A stretch of 64,000 bases of DNA from positions 76,037,469-76,101,468 of the forward strand of contig NC_088677.1 in assembly GCF_950023065.1 (NCBI RefSeq). Direction: 5' to 3'. Made by a program: the position numbers and the translations under genes. Positions 1-12,710 of the stretch are shown in pieces. A model generated the notes under the pieces. It saw only the letters and a program-made list of their open reading frames with translations. It had not been told where the DNA came from and searched no databases. The number at the start of each line of letters is the position of its first letter. Positions within the stretch are counted from its first letter, which is position 1. The stretch comes from Planococcus citri (lineage: Eukaryota > Arthropoda > Insecta > Hemiptera > Pseudococcidae).

Positions 1-2740
1 CTATATGCACCTCACAGTGCCCCAGGCCCCCTCGAACGCATCAACGTCCAACATCGTGAACCCCATTTCCACGCTTCCTCTCTACCCTCACCCCTCCACC
101 CCCTCTCTCCCTTTCTAAGAGTCGATTCGAGAGTAAAATCCGCTATAAATGGCACTTGCTAGGCGAAAGAAAGAATGTAACCTCGACTTTTTTTTTTTTT
201 TGCTACTTTATACACAGATACGGAGACAAGTTTTTTTCCAATGTATTTCTATGTACTATAAGCCTATGGATTGGAGATTGGAGACGAAGAGAGAAGGAGA
301 GAAGGAGAGAAAGATAGAGGCGTAAAATGAATAAGATGCGTATAAATAAAAATACATACTGTTGTTGAAGTTGCTGAGGTAGCGTTGGTTGGATTTATGT
401 GATATTTTTTTATTCTAATCTTGCTTTAATGGGCCCTGGAATATAAGGTGCTCGTAACGAGGGAGTCATTTCATCTTCTGCAGTGTGAAATTACTGGAAT
501 TGGATAAAGGTGGGATCGAAGGACTTTCAGATTTAGGCCATTTTTTTCAAAGTCGAGTTCATTTTTCAAAAAATGCTGGAATTTTTTAAACATTATCGTG
601 ATTTCATTTTTCAAAATTCTTAATTTTTTTTAGACGATGGACAGAGAAGGGGAATGAAACAATAAGCAGAAAACAGTCGAGAATTTCATATTTAGATCTT
701 TGATGGACACCTTAAGATGCTCTAGTTGATTTTTAAATTTTTCTATCAATTTTCAAGAATCTAAAATAAGCTCAATTTCAATATTTCATCAAAAAAATAT
801 CCCCAAATTGTTTTCCAAATCAAACCACCGAAAAATTCCAATTCAAAAATTATCACTTTGAAATCTCCCGAATTCAACCCCCCCTCTCCTTCTGCCATCA
901 CCTCGACTCAACAACCTGTCAAAACAGACGCTGTACTTCAAACATACAAACATCGTCGCCATTTTCCCCTCATCAGCTCTCTTCATTAATCACGTATTTG
1001 ACACGTTTGTTATTTTTCTTCGAGTATATACGTAGAAGACTGTTTAAAAACGAATAAAACGTGTAAAAATCGTACGTGAAAAATGTAGCTAAACTGGATT
1101 CCATTTCCAAGTCAACCTAGGTACAGCAATCCTATATACTTATTATGAAGTAGTTGTCTTTCAGCTCTCTTATAATAGCTATTGAAATACGTCACCGCGG
1201 TATCATTAATTATATTCGTTCCTTCGTCGTTCGAGTATTTTGCAACATCGAACAGGACTGTGTCTATTGTGTACGTGCAAAGAAATGCCTACTCTTTTCT
1301 TCTTCTTATCATTCGAATTGAAAAAAAAAATATACGAAAATTCTCAGTCTGAGTCTGGTCAAATACCTCAAAATTTCGACGAAATATTCTTCGAAAAAAA
1401 AAGAACACACAATACCAATCAATGTCACTCTGTTCTCACTTCATCATTAAATTATCAACAAAAAAAATTATAAAAATGAATAAAAATAGACGAAAATCCT
1501 CGATCTGGTTAAATACCTTAAAATTTCACCGAATTATATTGTTTGAATGAAAAAAATACACAAAGACATCATTTTCGACGTTCGTCTGCTCGAATCGTAA
1601 ATTTTCCAAACAACAATATCATTCGAAAACCGAGTGAACGAATTTTATTATTCTTTCGCTGTCTCAGTGTCTCGATTACTTTGTGCGTACTCCAGCTGGG
1701 AATTTTTAAACATCCGCAACAAAAGAATTATTCTTTCACTCGGCATCATCTCGCTGGTAAATAAAATTCAGCTTTTTTCCTCCTAATTTCTCGGTAAAAC
1801 GAATACCAAAAAAATCCACTTCTACGTGTACGTTTCATAAACCTTCATCGCATCATCTCTAAAGATATTTCTCTTCGTGTATAAACTCGTAAGTAAGGAA
1901 GGACCCAGTCTGAGAAAAATTCACCCCACAGCTTCTATATATACGTAGGTACGAGTATATAAAAAAGCTGTCATCGAAATCATCACTAAATCATACCCTA
2001 CCCTTCTCCCCTCCGTGTTACCCGATTCGATAGGCTAATAAAATAACTCCGAGTATACGAGAAAAGAAAAATTCACGGGTATGAATCGATGATGGCTGGG
2101 CGATACTGGACGTAAATATGGATAGGGGGGAGGGACATGGACACCCCGAACGAGTAAAAAACCACATATCGTATATGCTAATTGACGACATTAATAGTCG
2201 CCTATTCGGGTCCAACGAACACATTATAATTCGGCATATAAAAAAAGATGTAAACCGAGAAGATTATTTGACTGGTGAATAATTAGAAGAAAATATATAT
2301 CGATATAGTGTCGAGTGAGTCGAGAGTTGGTCGGCACGATGTGGACGATACGATTACGATGGTCTGGCTCTCTCTATAGTATACGATGAGATGAGCAGCA
2401 GCGCAGATGAAAGATAATACTCCAATGTGGAGACGACCAAGGCGCCGGTTGCCGATTCCCAATTCTTCTAATCGAAATTTGTACTGGTAGATGTGTACTT
2501 GATCGTCGTCTTGCTGTACGATTTATTCGATAAAAATGAAAAAAAATACGCGTAGCCTAAGTGGTAATTTATATATTTACGTCAAACTGACGAAACACGT
2601 GCGTCCTCTTCTTCCTCCTCCTCCTTCTCCTCATATACTTACTCATTCAGTTCATTATATGCAGTACTTTACTTTACTCGATATGCCTCATTTTACAACA
2701 AATTATCATTGGAGTTTCGCAAGTTATCGTAATTCAATTG
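1..2740. other. mostly unique non-coding sequence, far upstream of the visible wg exons
   Basis: No exon recognised. There is a GA-rich stretch at about 275-320 and a T run at 189-201. Positions 540-890 are A/T-rich low-complexity DNA. From about 900 to 2740 the sequence is unique, with CGAGTATA and GTAGGTAC words. Short frames here have no recognisable protein features. It could hold 5' regulatory DNA or part of intron 1. Confidence 0.4.
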
Positions 2741-3699
2741 ACTGAATTTTTTTCAAGAAAAAGTCTCAAGGTGAATATGAGTATTTTTAGGTTTGAGATT
2801 TTTATATTTTTTTCGAGTATGTTAACTCGCGGTGCGTTGTTGTCTGAAACGCGTAATAAAAAACTAGAACCTTGACAGATGTCAAGGCTAGCCATAAGAG
2901 AGCCGAATTTTTATCGGAGAAAATTTTAAAATATGATTTTCAACAGGTAATATATTTTATTCAATTTTTTTTGGTGAAAATTTCAGAACATCGAGAGGGA
3001 GTTTTCGATGGAAAAATGTGTAGAAATTGAATTGTGGAGAAGTTGATCTGATACTTCGTTTTACTTCTTATAAGCACAAATTGAAGGAAGGGAAAGGAAA
3101 GGAGAGGTCAGAAAATTGATCAATTTCACTTTAGGATATGGTTTTAAGTCGTACTTGAGAAAAAATTTGCCACCATTTTTGCTCTCAATCCACCCCCCCC
3201 CCCCTTCCTACGCCTTCCTCCTCAATATGTTAATTTTTCATTTTGAAAATCTTCGAAAATTTTAGCTTTATGGCTCCAGCAAAGAATAAGTGATATAAAC
3301 AGCTCACACAATTGAAAAAAAATCGACTTAGATTAACATCTTTCAAAAAATACCTCAAGAGCGAGGTACTAAATTCAATTTTATGCCAAAAATTTTCAAA
3401 GTTCATTTCTAAAAAAAAAACAAAATGGAGGAAATTTTAGAACAATTTTCAATCTTCTATACTTCGAAAATCAATGAAAAATGAACCACATTTTTGTAGA
3501 GAAAAAAATCGATCTTTCATCAAGGAAAAGTCGCTCATGTTCCTCTTGAACAATTTTGGCCTCAAAAAATAAAAATAACGTACGTACCAAGCTCAACAGT
3601 TTTTTTTTTTTTATTTTATTTTTTTCAAAAAATGAGTATTTTAGGTGAAAATTCAGCGTTTTTGGCAAAAGTGGATGATTCTTGACAAACAGTAACAAT
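2741..3699. other. A/T-rich low-complexity non-coding stretch
   Basis: Long A and T runs and words such as GAAAATTTTC dominate. There is a C run at about 3192-3204 and an A run at 3412-3420. No gene, RNA or defined repeat unit was recognised. Confidence 0.4.
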
Positions 3700-4495
3700 T
3701 TTTTTAGAGGGTGGGGGGTAATTTTTCGGGCAAAAAATGAGTTTTTAACATAAAATTATTACATTTTGGAAAAAATGTCGGATATTTTTGAAAAAAAAAA
3801 CAAGCTTGTTTGGCGAAAAATGAGCATTTCGGACACAAAATAGACAATTTTTCGGCAAAAGAAATGAAAATTTTTGGCACACAACAAAAAGCAATTTTTC
3901 GAGAAAAAAAATGATGACTTTTGAAGTTTTGACACTGAAATGATAATTTTATAGAAAAAAATGAACGTTTTCGGCATAAAATAACAGATTTTTGCAAAAA
4001 AAAAAAGACGTAATGATATCTTTATTGACAAAAATTAACAAAAAGCGTAAGTATTTTTGACCAAAAAATGATTATTTTTAGACAAACTGGTAATTTTTGA
4101 AAAAAATGAGCATGTTTTGGTAATTTTTGAAAAAAATGAGCATGTTTGGCCAGAGAAAAAAAAATGATAATTTTGAGGAGAAAATGAACGTTTTTGGCTT
4201 GAAATACCTAATTGATTTCTGAAAAAAATGAGTGTTTTTGGAAGCAAATAACTATGTACTTATTGAAAAAGGGGTATTTTTGACAAAAAATGATTATTTT
4301 TAGACAAACTGGTAATTTTTGAAAAAAACGAGCATGTTTGGCCAAAGAAAAAAAAATGATAATTTTGAGGAGAAAATGCACGTTTTTGGCTTGAAATACT
4401 TAATTGATTTCTGAAAAAAATGAGTGTTTTTGGAAGAAAATAACTATGTACTTATTGAAAAAGGGGTATTTTTGACAAAAAAATAGACTTTTCTA
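3700..4495. repeat. degenerate tandem repeats of the GACAAAAAATGAG type with a recent duplication
   Basis: The stretch is built from short variants of 'gacaaaaaatga..tttttgg'. Within it, about 4050-4270 and 4272-4466 are near-identical direct copies: a 'gtatttttgac..aaaaaatgatta' start, then 'gacaaactggtaattttt', 'gaggagaaaatg' and 'aactatgtacttattg'. The first copy has an extra duplicated segment of about 32 bp. Several minus-strand frames rich in Phe/Ser/Lys are by-products of this repetition. Confidence 0.75.
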
Positions 4496-4497
4496 GC

Positions 4498-4985
4498 AGG
4501 ACAATTTCTCATGTATTATTTAAAAGGAAGAGGATGGGTTCAATATTATTACGATCAATTTTTTTCACTATACTTTAGAAAACATTTTGATTTTTTTTCA
4601 AATTCAAAATTTTCAAATGTTCAGATATTCTCCCCGAATTTATCATCCTTTGAGAGGAAATTTTTCATAGAAATGAAAATTTCCAAAATAAAGGAAGAAT
4701 AAGTGGGAAATTCAAAAATTTTCGATTCAAAATATGAGAAAACAAGCTTTTTGTTCTATGATTAAAAAATAGTAAAAAAGACAGAAGTAGGACAATTTCT
4801 CAAATTTTACTTATTTGAATGGAAGGGGGGAGGGGTTCAATATTATTTTTTGATTACTTCAAAAAGCATTTTCGATTTTTTTTTAATTCAAAATTTTCAA
4901 ATGTCCAGATGTTTCCTTCCCCCCTCCCAAATTTATCATTACTTTACAGAAAATTTTTAGACATTCAATAATTTAAAAAAAAAAA
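4498..4985. repeat. two tandem copies of a roughly 290-bp repeat
   Basis: Both copies begin 'ggacaatttctca' (about 4499 and 4791) and share, in order, 'gttcaatattatt', a 'ttcaaaattttcaaatgt' block, a C-rich 'ccccgaatttatcat' type block and 'gaaatttttcata/gaaaatttttaga'. The second copy carries extra G runs. No coding content. Confidence 0.65.
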
Positions 4986-4990
4986 AAAAT

Positions 4991-5013
4991 AAGAAGAAGA
5001 AGAAGAAGAAGAA
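4991..5013. repeat. (AAG)n microsatellite
   Basis: A simple AAG trinucleotide run of about seven units directly follows an A run. Confidence 0.9.
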
Positions 5014-5019
5014 AGAATA

Positions 5020-7974
5020 AATGGCGAATAAAATTTTTTTATTTATAATATGAAAAAACGAGCCATTTTTACGTAATTTTTCAAAGCATCACCTTGTCAT
5101 CGATAAGTGATCAGAGTTCAAAATAATCATTCAATCAGGACAAGAATGCTGTATTTTCAGAGTAAGGAGACTTGCATCACAGATAAACATGTTGTCTATC
5201 ACAAAAATTGAAGGGGCAAACAACATGTTATGCAGAAAAAAATGGATTGAATTTTCGCATAGGGGAGGTACCACTTAAAAGTAGCTATACATAATAAATT
5301 TCGAATCTATTTATGAGATTTATCCAAACTTACAAATTGACTTGAGAATGTAACAAATAAAGTATTGAAAAAAAAGTAAAGTAAATTGAAAAAAATGATC
5401 GAGAAAATGGATAATGCGCGAAGAAATGAACAAATTTTAAATTAAAACTTTCCACCTGAAATTAAAATTCTGCAAGTTATTAAAAAATTGATTTAAAACA
5501 TTTCAAAAAATTATTCGTTCGTAAAATTTGAGCAATTTTGGGTGATTACTGACAATTTTTGTTAAATTAGTACTCAATTTTTCTGCCCTCTCAACAATAT
5601 TGAACCCTTCGTATACAGTTCCTCAAAATTGGAATAAATTTTTTAAAAATGAATAGGTAATCGAAGTCTGTAATTTTTTTTTTCAAGTAATCAATTAAAA
5701 AATTTCACTTTTCTTCAAAATGTGCAACAAAATTGCATACCTAATCCACTATAATTAAAACGTCAATGATAAGATATCCGTAGTTTCAATTTCGATTGCA
5801 TTCGATGAGTAATACATATTTTGTAAGTACTTACGAGTAACAAAATGCAATGAAAATCGTCGTCTCAAGGTCTCTCGATGAGAAAATACTTGAACTTGAG
5901 ATCGGAATTCGACACTTATACACGTATTTCGTACAGATTGCAACTAAAAAAATTTCCAATTCGCCGAAACCCTCTTTTGGAAAATTTTTTCCCACCAGGT
6001 GCTTTCTTTTTGTACGGCGGCAATTGGCTTTAACTTAATACTCGCAGTAAGCTTTTAAAAACGAATTACTTTGTTGACATAGGATTGGCTACTATCTATT
6101 TATGTGAGTATAAAATGATAAAGGTACCTACTATAGAGACACAGACACACGTATGGATGGTGTTTGAACGTACTTTGTACACCTAATACATAATGTAGAG
6201 TAGTCTCTAACAATATGCTATTTTATACCATATCTTTATGTATCTGTTCGCCTGCGATCATCATCTTCTTCTACATTTCACTCTCTTTCTATTGTTGTAA
6301 TGCTACTACACGTATACTATTTATATGTATAGAACCTGTTAGCACGCCGGCTACACGCCTGCCTCCCTTCTTGCTCTTCTCTCGCCGTCGAGAGACGTGC
6401 AACCCTTTTTGTAACAATTGTTTGTTTACCCGGTAGTTATAGGTATTTTATTGTTGTAATCAGTATGGTCCTTTGGTACATCTTGCGCCTCTCATACAAT
6501 ACGTTTTATCTTTCTGTCTCTTTCTCCGCTGCAGCAGCTACTTATTCCATTGATACCGATGCCATTTATAATACCTACTTTTTCTTCCTAGATCTCCTCA
6601 GCTCATTTGTATATTTCTGTGTAGTATTTTGCATAAGATTAATTGGGGCGATGTTCCGAAAGGCCGTGTGCCAACGATCTTGTTTTTTTTTTTATCCATT
6701 ACTATACTTTTGTAGTATGTACCTCATCTACCTACACGATGTAATTACCCTATTTTTTCTTCCCCTTCCTTGAAATATACTCGTAACACAATTACATATT
6801 GAAATTTTAAACGCTTTGTGCAGGTTTAATGGTGCATGCGGCAAATTACCTACATGAATTGATATTGTCCTCGGATGCACCTCGAGATGCAGTAATCGGT
6901 TCTTTTATTTTACATTTCGAATATTTGTCATTTGCTACCGCACTAACCGGTTAGCGTGTAGCGAGCTGAGGATGATAGAGGGCAATTTATATAGTGGTCG
7001 CTTCGCACCCATATTGTGAAGTTTTTTTTTTGTTTTTGTTCTATGTCAGATGGAATATCTTTACGTTGATTGCGGTGGTTATTTTTCCTTGCCCCCCTCC
7101 CTCAAAGGAAAATTACTTTAGATTGTTTTTGATTATTGAGGCAAAAATTTCCTGAAAGTTTCATTTGATGGATTTCTCTTTCATTTTAAACCACACTACA
7201 TTCACAATTCACAATGAAAGAATAAAATTTCACCTTTTGAAAAATTCGATGATTAAGGAAGGAAGGGAGGGAAGGAAGAGGAAAATCGTGATTAGACTTT
7301 GAAACGATGTTCGACTTTAGTTTTTTATATTCCGCAACTGAACTAAAAATCTGACAAATTTGAAAAATTGGATATAAATCTATTAAAATTTTTAATTTTT
7401 CAAAAAAGGTCTCAGAGAAATTTTAACCCCAAAAAATATTCTTCTTCTCTGGTGAGGGAAAGGAGGAGTGATGAAAAATATCAGTTTGGAGTTTTTTTTT
7501 CACACTCAACTTGAAGGAAGAGCAAGTTGAAATGAATTTTTTACAATACGGAAGAGAAGGGGGGGGGGGGGTCACTCCATCGAAATTGGGTGAAATGAAT
7601 TTTTACTCAACTTGCGAATAATTGAAGGTATTACACAGGCTTGGATTAGATCAGTTGAGGGCCACTGGCGGATGCACCGAATGGGGCCCTCACAATTTTA
7701 TCCCCTCCCATTCAGAATCTTCCTCCTTTTTTCTCAGGCTTGGATACTTGAATATTTTCAATCCTCAACTTCGTTTCAACTTGGAAAAAATCGTTTTTCT
7801 CGAAAAAATAACGTCAAAAAATTGAAGCGACCCTTTAAATTTGAAAATCATTCAACCCGTTGTTCAGGTCATTGACCTTACCCTGTGTTTTTTCATTTCT
7901 TCCCTTCAATTGAAATTTAAAACGTGAAAAACCAGCATTTTTTTTATTTCGATAAAAATTTGTTTTTTCAATTA
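5020..7974. other. A/T-rich stretch and a unique island, non-coding
   Basis: Positions 5020-5700 and 7080-7974 are low-complexity A/T-rich DNA with G runs (for example 7559-7570). About 5700-7080 is unique sequence with scattered GTAGGTAC-like words and no recognised exon. Frames of 60-100 codons in the island (for example 6465-6773, Phe/Tyr/Leu-rich) look like translated T-rich DNA, not a known protein. Confidence 0.4.
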
Positions 7975-10029
7975 GTCCGGCATATGACAATAGGAGTAAT
8001 TGCACCCCCCCCCGCCGATCCTCCGGGACAACTTTTTTCTTAAAGGGGACATCCTAAGGAACATTTTAAAGCAAACTTGCCCAAAAAAAAGTTGGCCTTA
8101 CTATACAAAATGGCGGCCATTTTGATTGACAGGTCAGCCGAAATCGTAGATTTTGCGTTTCAACATAGGACTTGCATGAAATTTTTCGAACTTTACAATG
8201 GTAGATCGAAAGATCATGCAAAAATTTATCACCTGTCAAAATTTCAAGTGCTAAAGTGCGTTTTTCGATTTTTGGTGAATTTTTGAAAATCAAATTTAGG
8301 CCAAAAATGAGGGAAAAAATCAAAATTTCACCAAATTGACCAAGAAAGCTGAAATTTGGGATATACCCTATTTTCGACATGCCAAATCGATTGGAAACAG
8401 TTTCAACCCGTTTTGAGCAGTTCTGGAGCCTCCAGCAGACTTTTGAAACTCGAAATTCCCACAAAATTCCATCAAATTGGAGTTGTAAAGCTAAAATTTA
8501 TTCTAAAAATTAATTTCAATACGCTACGAAGTACTGCAGGTAAATTTCCAGTCGTTTTGGAGCCTCCAGCGACTTTTTTGAAAATTCCTGAAGCCTCTAG
8601 CAGATTTTTGAAACTTGAAATTTCCCCAACATTAATTTATCAAATGGAGTTGGCAAGCTGAAGATTACTTCGCAGACTACATGGTGGTTTCAAATGGTTT
8701 TGAAGCTTCCACCTACTTTTAGGAAATTTAAATTTTCCAAAAAAACGTCATACAACCTTTCAAAAAGTCGCTGGAGGCTCCAAAACGACTTGAAATCCAC
8801 CAGCAGTCCACTTCGTAGCATATTGAAATTAGTTTGCAGAATGAAATTCAACTCTCGCCACCTCAGTTTGATGAAATTTTGGGGAAATTTCTAGTTTCAA
8901 AAATCTACTGGAGGCTCCAGTAATTTTCAAAAAAGTCGCTGGAGGCTCTAAAATGACTTGAACCCACCTGAAGTCGTCTTTAGAGGGTGTTAAAATTGGA
9001 GTGTACAGTAAATTTCAACTTTCCATCCCCATTAGATGAAATTTTGTGAAAATTTAAAGTTTCAAAAATCTGCTGGAGGCTCCAGTAATTTTCAAAAAAG
9101 TTGCTGGAGGCCCTCAAATGACTTGAACCCACCTGAAGTCGTCTTTAGAGGGTGTTAAAATTGGAGTGTAGAGTGAATTTCAGCTTTCCATCTCCATTAG
9201 ATGAAATTTTGTGAAAATTTAAAGTTTCAAAAATCTGCTGGAGGCTCCAGTAATTTTCAAAAAAGTCGCTGGAGGCCCTCAAATGACTTGAACCCACCTG
9301 AAGTCGTCTTCAGAGGGTGTTAAAATTGGAGTGTAGAGTGAATTTCAGCTTTCCATCTTCATTTGATGAAATTTTGTGAAATTTTAAAGTTTCAAAAATC
9401 TGGTGGAGGCTTCAGGAATTTTTAAAAAGTCGCTGGAGGCTCCAAAACGACTTAAAATTTACCTGCAGTACTTCGTAGCGTATTGAAATTAGTTTTTAGA
9501 ATAAATTTTAGCTTTACAACTCCAATTTGATGGAATTTTGTGAGAATTTCAAGTTTCAAAAGTCTGCTGGAGGCTCCAGAACTGCTCAAAACGGGTTGAA
9601 ACCGTTTTCAATCGATTTGGCATGTCGAAAATAGAGTATATCCCAAATTTCAGCTTTCTTGGTCAATTTGGTAAAATTTTGATTTTTTCCCTCATTTTTG
9701 GCCTAAATTCGATTTTCAAAAATTCACCAAAAATCGAAAAACGCACTTCAGAACTTGAAATTTTGACAGGTGATAAATTTTTGCATGATCTTTCGATCTA
9801 CCTTTGTAAAGTTTGAAAAATTTCGTGCAAGTCCTATGTTGAAACGCAAAATCTGCGATTTTGGCTGACCTGTCAATCAAAATGGCCGCCATTTTGTAAG
9901 TAAGGCCAACTTTTTTTTGGGCAAGTTTGCTTTAAAATGTTCCTTAGGATGTCCCCTTTAAGAAAAAAGTTGTCCCGGAGGATCGGCGGGGGGGGGGGGT
10001 GCAATTACTCCTATTGTCATATGCCGGAC
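7975..10029. mobile_element. complete 2.06-kb fold-back element with inverted arms of about 640 bp, flanked by TA
   Basis: The left end GTCCGGCATATGACAATAGG and the right end, its reverse complement, are each bordered by TA (7973-7974 and 10030-10031), which fits a TA target-site duplication. The two arms (about 7975-8620 and 9388-10029) are reverse complements almost throughout, including the C-run/G-run, the GATCCTCCGGGACAACTTTT block and an AAAATGGCGGCCATTTTGAT segment that is itself nearly palindromic. The interior is a tandem repeat. No transposase frame is present, so this is a non-autonomous element, most like a long-TIR MITE or fold-back element. The TA flank suggests, but does not prove, Tc1/mariner-type mobilisation. 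Confidence 0.88.
8880..9390. repeat. internal tandem repeat (about 167-bp units) of the fold-back element
   Basis: The motif CTGGAGGCTCCAG recurs at about 8900, 9070 and 9237. Each copy is followed by 'taattttcaaaaaagt', 'cgctggaggc', 'gacttgaacccacctgaagt' and 'gtgttaaaattggagtgta'. Spacing is 167-170 bp. The same units recur inside the related elements near 34-35 kb and 42-43 kb. Confidence 0.85.
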
Positions 10030-12035
10030 TAAATGATTTGAATATATTTGTGGCTTGTTTGAGTTTTTCTATTTTTTCTCCATCTTTCACTATTTTTTCA
10101 CTACTTTCGCTACCTGTCAGATACAAAGTCCAAAAATATTTTAAAAAACTAATTGACGCCTCCTCCTCCTCCTCCAGAAGACGCAAATTATATGAAAAAT
10201 TTCCTTCCCAAAGTCCTGTCAACGTTCTGCTTTTTCCTTTTGAAATTTCATGTTTTAATAAAATCGATTTTTTCGTATATCAGTTCGAATGGGCTTCAAA
10301 GGGAGGGGGAGGGGGAGGGGGAGGTAAGTTGAAATTTAGAGAAAGAGATCAAAATAAAGAAGGTGAACAAAGTCAAAATTTAATCTTTTTTTTCAACTCG
10401 AAATGTCTCACATCAGTCACATCCGAAAATGCTCAACTTATCAATTAAAACCCATACCATCGGTCGACTGAAATAGATCTTCAGCCTTCATCCCATTAGA
10501 AATTCGTCCAACACTGCTCGAGAGTCGAGACTTAGTACGCAGATGTCATTCATAACCTACAGACGAGCCAGACATCCCATCAGACGCATTCGTTTTCATA
10601 AACTAACATGCGTAAAAATTCACTACATGGTACACATACACAATATTTCATTTCGATCGAGCTGGACATTACAACTTCGTCTGTTTCTCCATTCTCTCCA
10701 TCTCCACCCCACCTTTTCTGCTCATATTGCAGCATCCGCTGTGTCGTTCGCGCAGTTCGCAGGGATGATATAAACCAAAAGCGTGTCTCTGTCATTCACC
10801 TCACCTCCCCTCTGCCCCGGCCACATTTGGAACCGTTATAGAGTCTGTTACGTAATCACGTCTCCGGCTGGATCTCGAATTTCAAGCAACCTTTTTATAT
10901 TTTCCGCATCTGTGATTATTTTTCACCTTTTTTTTGTATAAGGGTCCGTATATTCTATTGTACTCATTTTCAGAAATGGTTAATTTTGAAAAGTTTGCGG
11001 TAAAATTTGAAATTGATTCTTAACTGAGTCAGATAGCAAATTTTTAAACCCGGTATCTCGAAGAGGATAAAATTCCGAGTCAGACTACCCACTTAACGCA
11101 GAAAAAAATGCGATAGTAAGGCTCCACAGAATGCAAAATATGATTAAGGCCTCATATTTTTACCCCTTACTCTACCACTTGACGTCCTGCGAGCAGCAAG
11201 TTGTACACAACAAAATACTATCTGGAGATGTGTTAATTTTATTACAATCTAATCGCCTCCATTAGCCTCTATAACGTATTTGAGAGAAGAGTCTACATGA
11301 AATTAGGTATACTAAAAAATATCTCGATCCTCCTCAGTCCTCACCCGTCCATTCGCGGCTAGAATCGGTGGTAGTACGTGCTGTGCGATGATGGGTAGGT
11401 AATAAACTAATAATCGAGGTTAGCACGCGCTACACGCTCTCTCCGCCACCATGTACTCGTATATACTGCTCGGTAAGGTGGTAATAAAGTAATAAAACCC
11501 GCCACAGTCGGCGCAATATAACGTACAATCGTATGTACAAAGTCGGCCTGCTTTTTTTTTTCTTTCCTCGAATTTACACCAAGTTTGTATCCGCGTCTCA
11601 AATAAAACACCTCACGAGCTATAGCATGGCACGAGGCTAAATTCAAGTCTTTCGAGTAAAAGATAAACCATAGTCGTATTCGATTTCAATTAATATAACT
11701 CGGCAGACTACCTCAAAGAATAACCCGCGTAATAACACAGTGTAACAACATTGTCGGCGAATGGTGCCTTGTTGTACAAGTACATTCAACATTGTTGCAA
11801 AATCAACAGCTTAATGACAACCTCTTACTCACGTAGACGAAATTCGATTCGAAACGACGCAAAAATCTTGACAAAAGTTCGTTATTTATTCGCGTCATAG
11901 AAGTCTATTTATGGAAAAATTTGGCATATTTAGATCGAGTGGCAGTCTGAGGCGGAGTTGATGACCTTTTCATATAATGCTCAAGTATCGAAACGGTTCG
12001 AAAATTGGCCCCAAAGACTTCAAAAGACATCTGAT
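10030..12035. other. unique non-coding island downstream of the fold-back element
   Basis: Contains a CCT-rich stretch (10157-10175) and a GGGAGG run (about 10300-10325), then unique sequence from about 10440 to 11990. Overlapping frames of about 75-150 codons have no recognisable domain or splice context. No gene is called. Confidence 0.4.
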
Positions 12036-12710
12036 TAGTTATTTTTGGTAAATTACTCGTAATTAAAGTTGGTCGAAAATTTTGGTAAATTGCTTAGGTA
12101 ATTTTTGTTTTGGTAAATTAATGGCGTAATTTTTATTGGTAAATTGGTATTCCAATTGGTAAATTTTCGTAAATTGCTGGGGTTATTTTTGGTAAATTGG
12201 TAAAGTTTGGTAAATTGGTAAAAACCTTTGGCAGTAAATTACTGAGGTAATTTAAAAAAATTCGGTAAAAAATTGGTAAATTAGTGAGGAAATGTCTGGT
12301 AAATTACTGAGGTGAATGTTGGTAAATTGCTGGGGTAATTTTTGGTAAATTGGAAAATTGGTAAATTAGTGGGTAATGTCTGGTAAATTACTGAGGTAAA
12401 TGTTGATAAATTGCTGGGGTAATTTTTGGTAAATTCGTAAATGTTGGTAAATTTTGGTAAATTGGTAATTTTTGGTAAATTGGTAAATTTCGGTAAATTG
12501 GTAAATTTCGGTAAATTGGTAAATTTCGGTAAATTGGTAAATTTCGGTAAATTGGTAAATTGGTAAATTTTGGTAAATTGGTCAATTTTGGTAAATTGGT
12601 AAATTTCGGTAAATAGCTAAATTCTGGTAAATTGGTAAATTTTGGTAAATTGGTAAATTTTGGTAAATCCGTAAATTTCAGTAAATTGCTAAATTTCAGT
12701 ATTTGTTTTG
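12036..12710. repeat. GGTAAATT short tandem array
   Basis: The stretch is made of GGTAAATT, GGTAAATTT and GGTAAATTTC variants. The most regular part (about 12474-12560) has an 18-bp period (GGTAAATTTC + GGTAAATT), while the flanks are more degenerate with TACTGAGGTAA variants. Because 18 is divisible by three, the minus strand is open and reads a repeated NLPIYR peptide. That is a by-product, not a gene. Confidence 0.9.

Noticed and set aside
3704..4247. Several overlapping Phe/Ser/Lys-rich minus-strand frames
   Set aside because: They overlap in different frames over a degenerate tandem repeat, which is what repeated A/T-rich DNA gives.
12388..12585. Minus-strand NLPIYR repeat peptide
   Set aside because: It is a direct product of the 18-bp GGTAAATT minisatellite.
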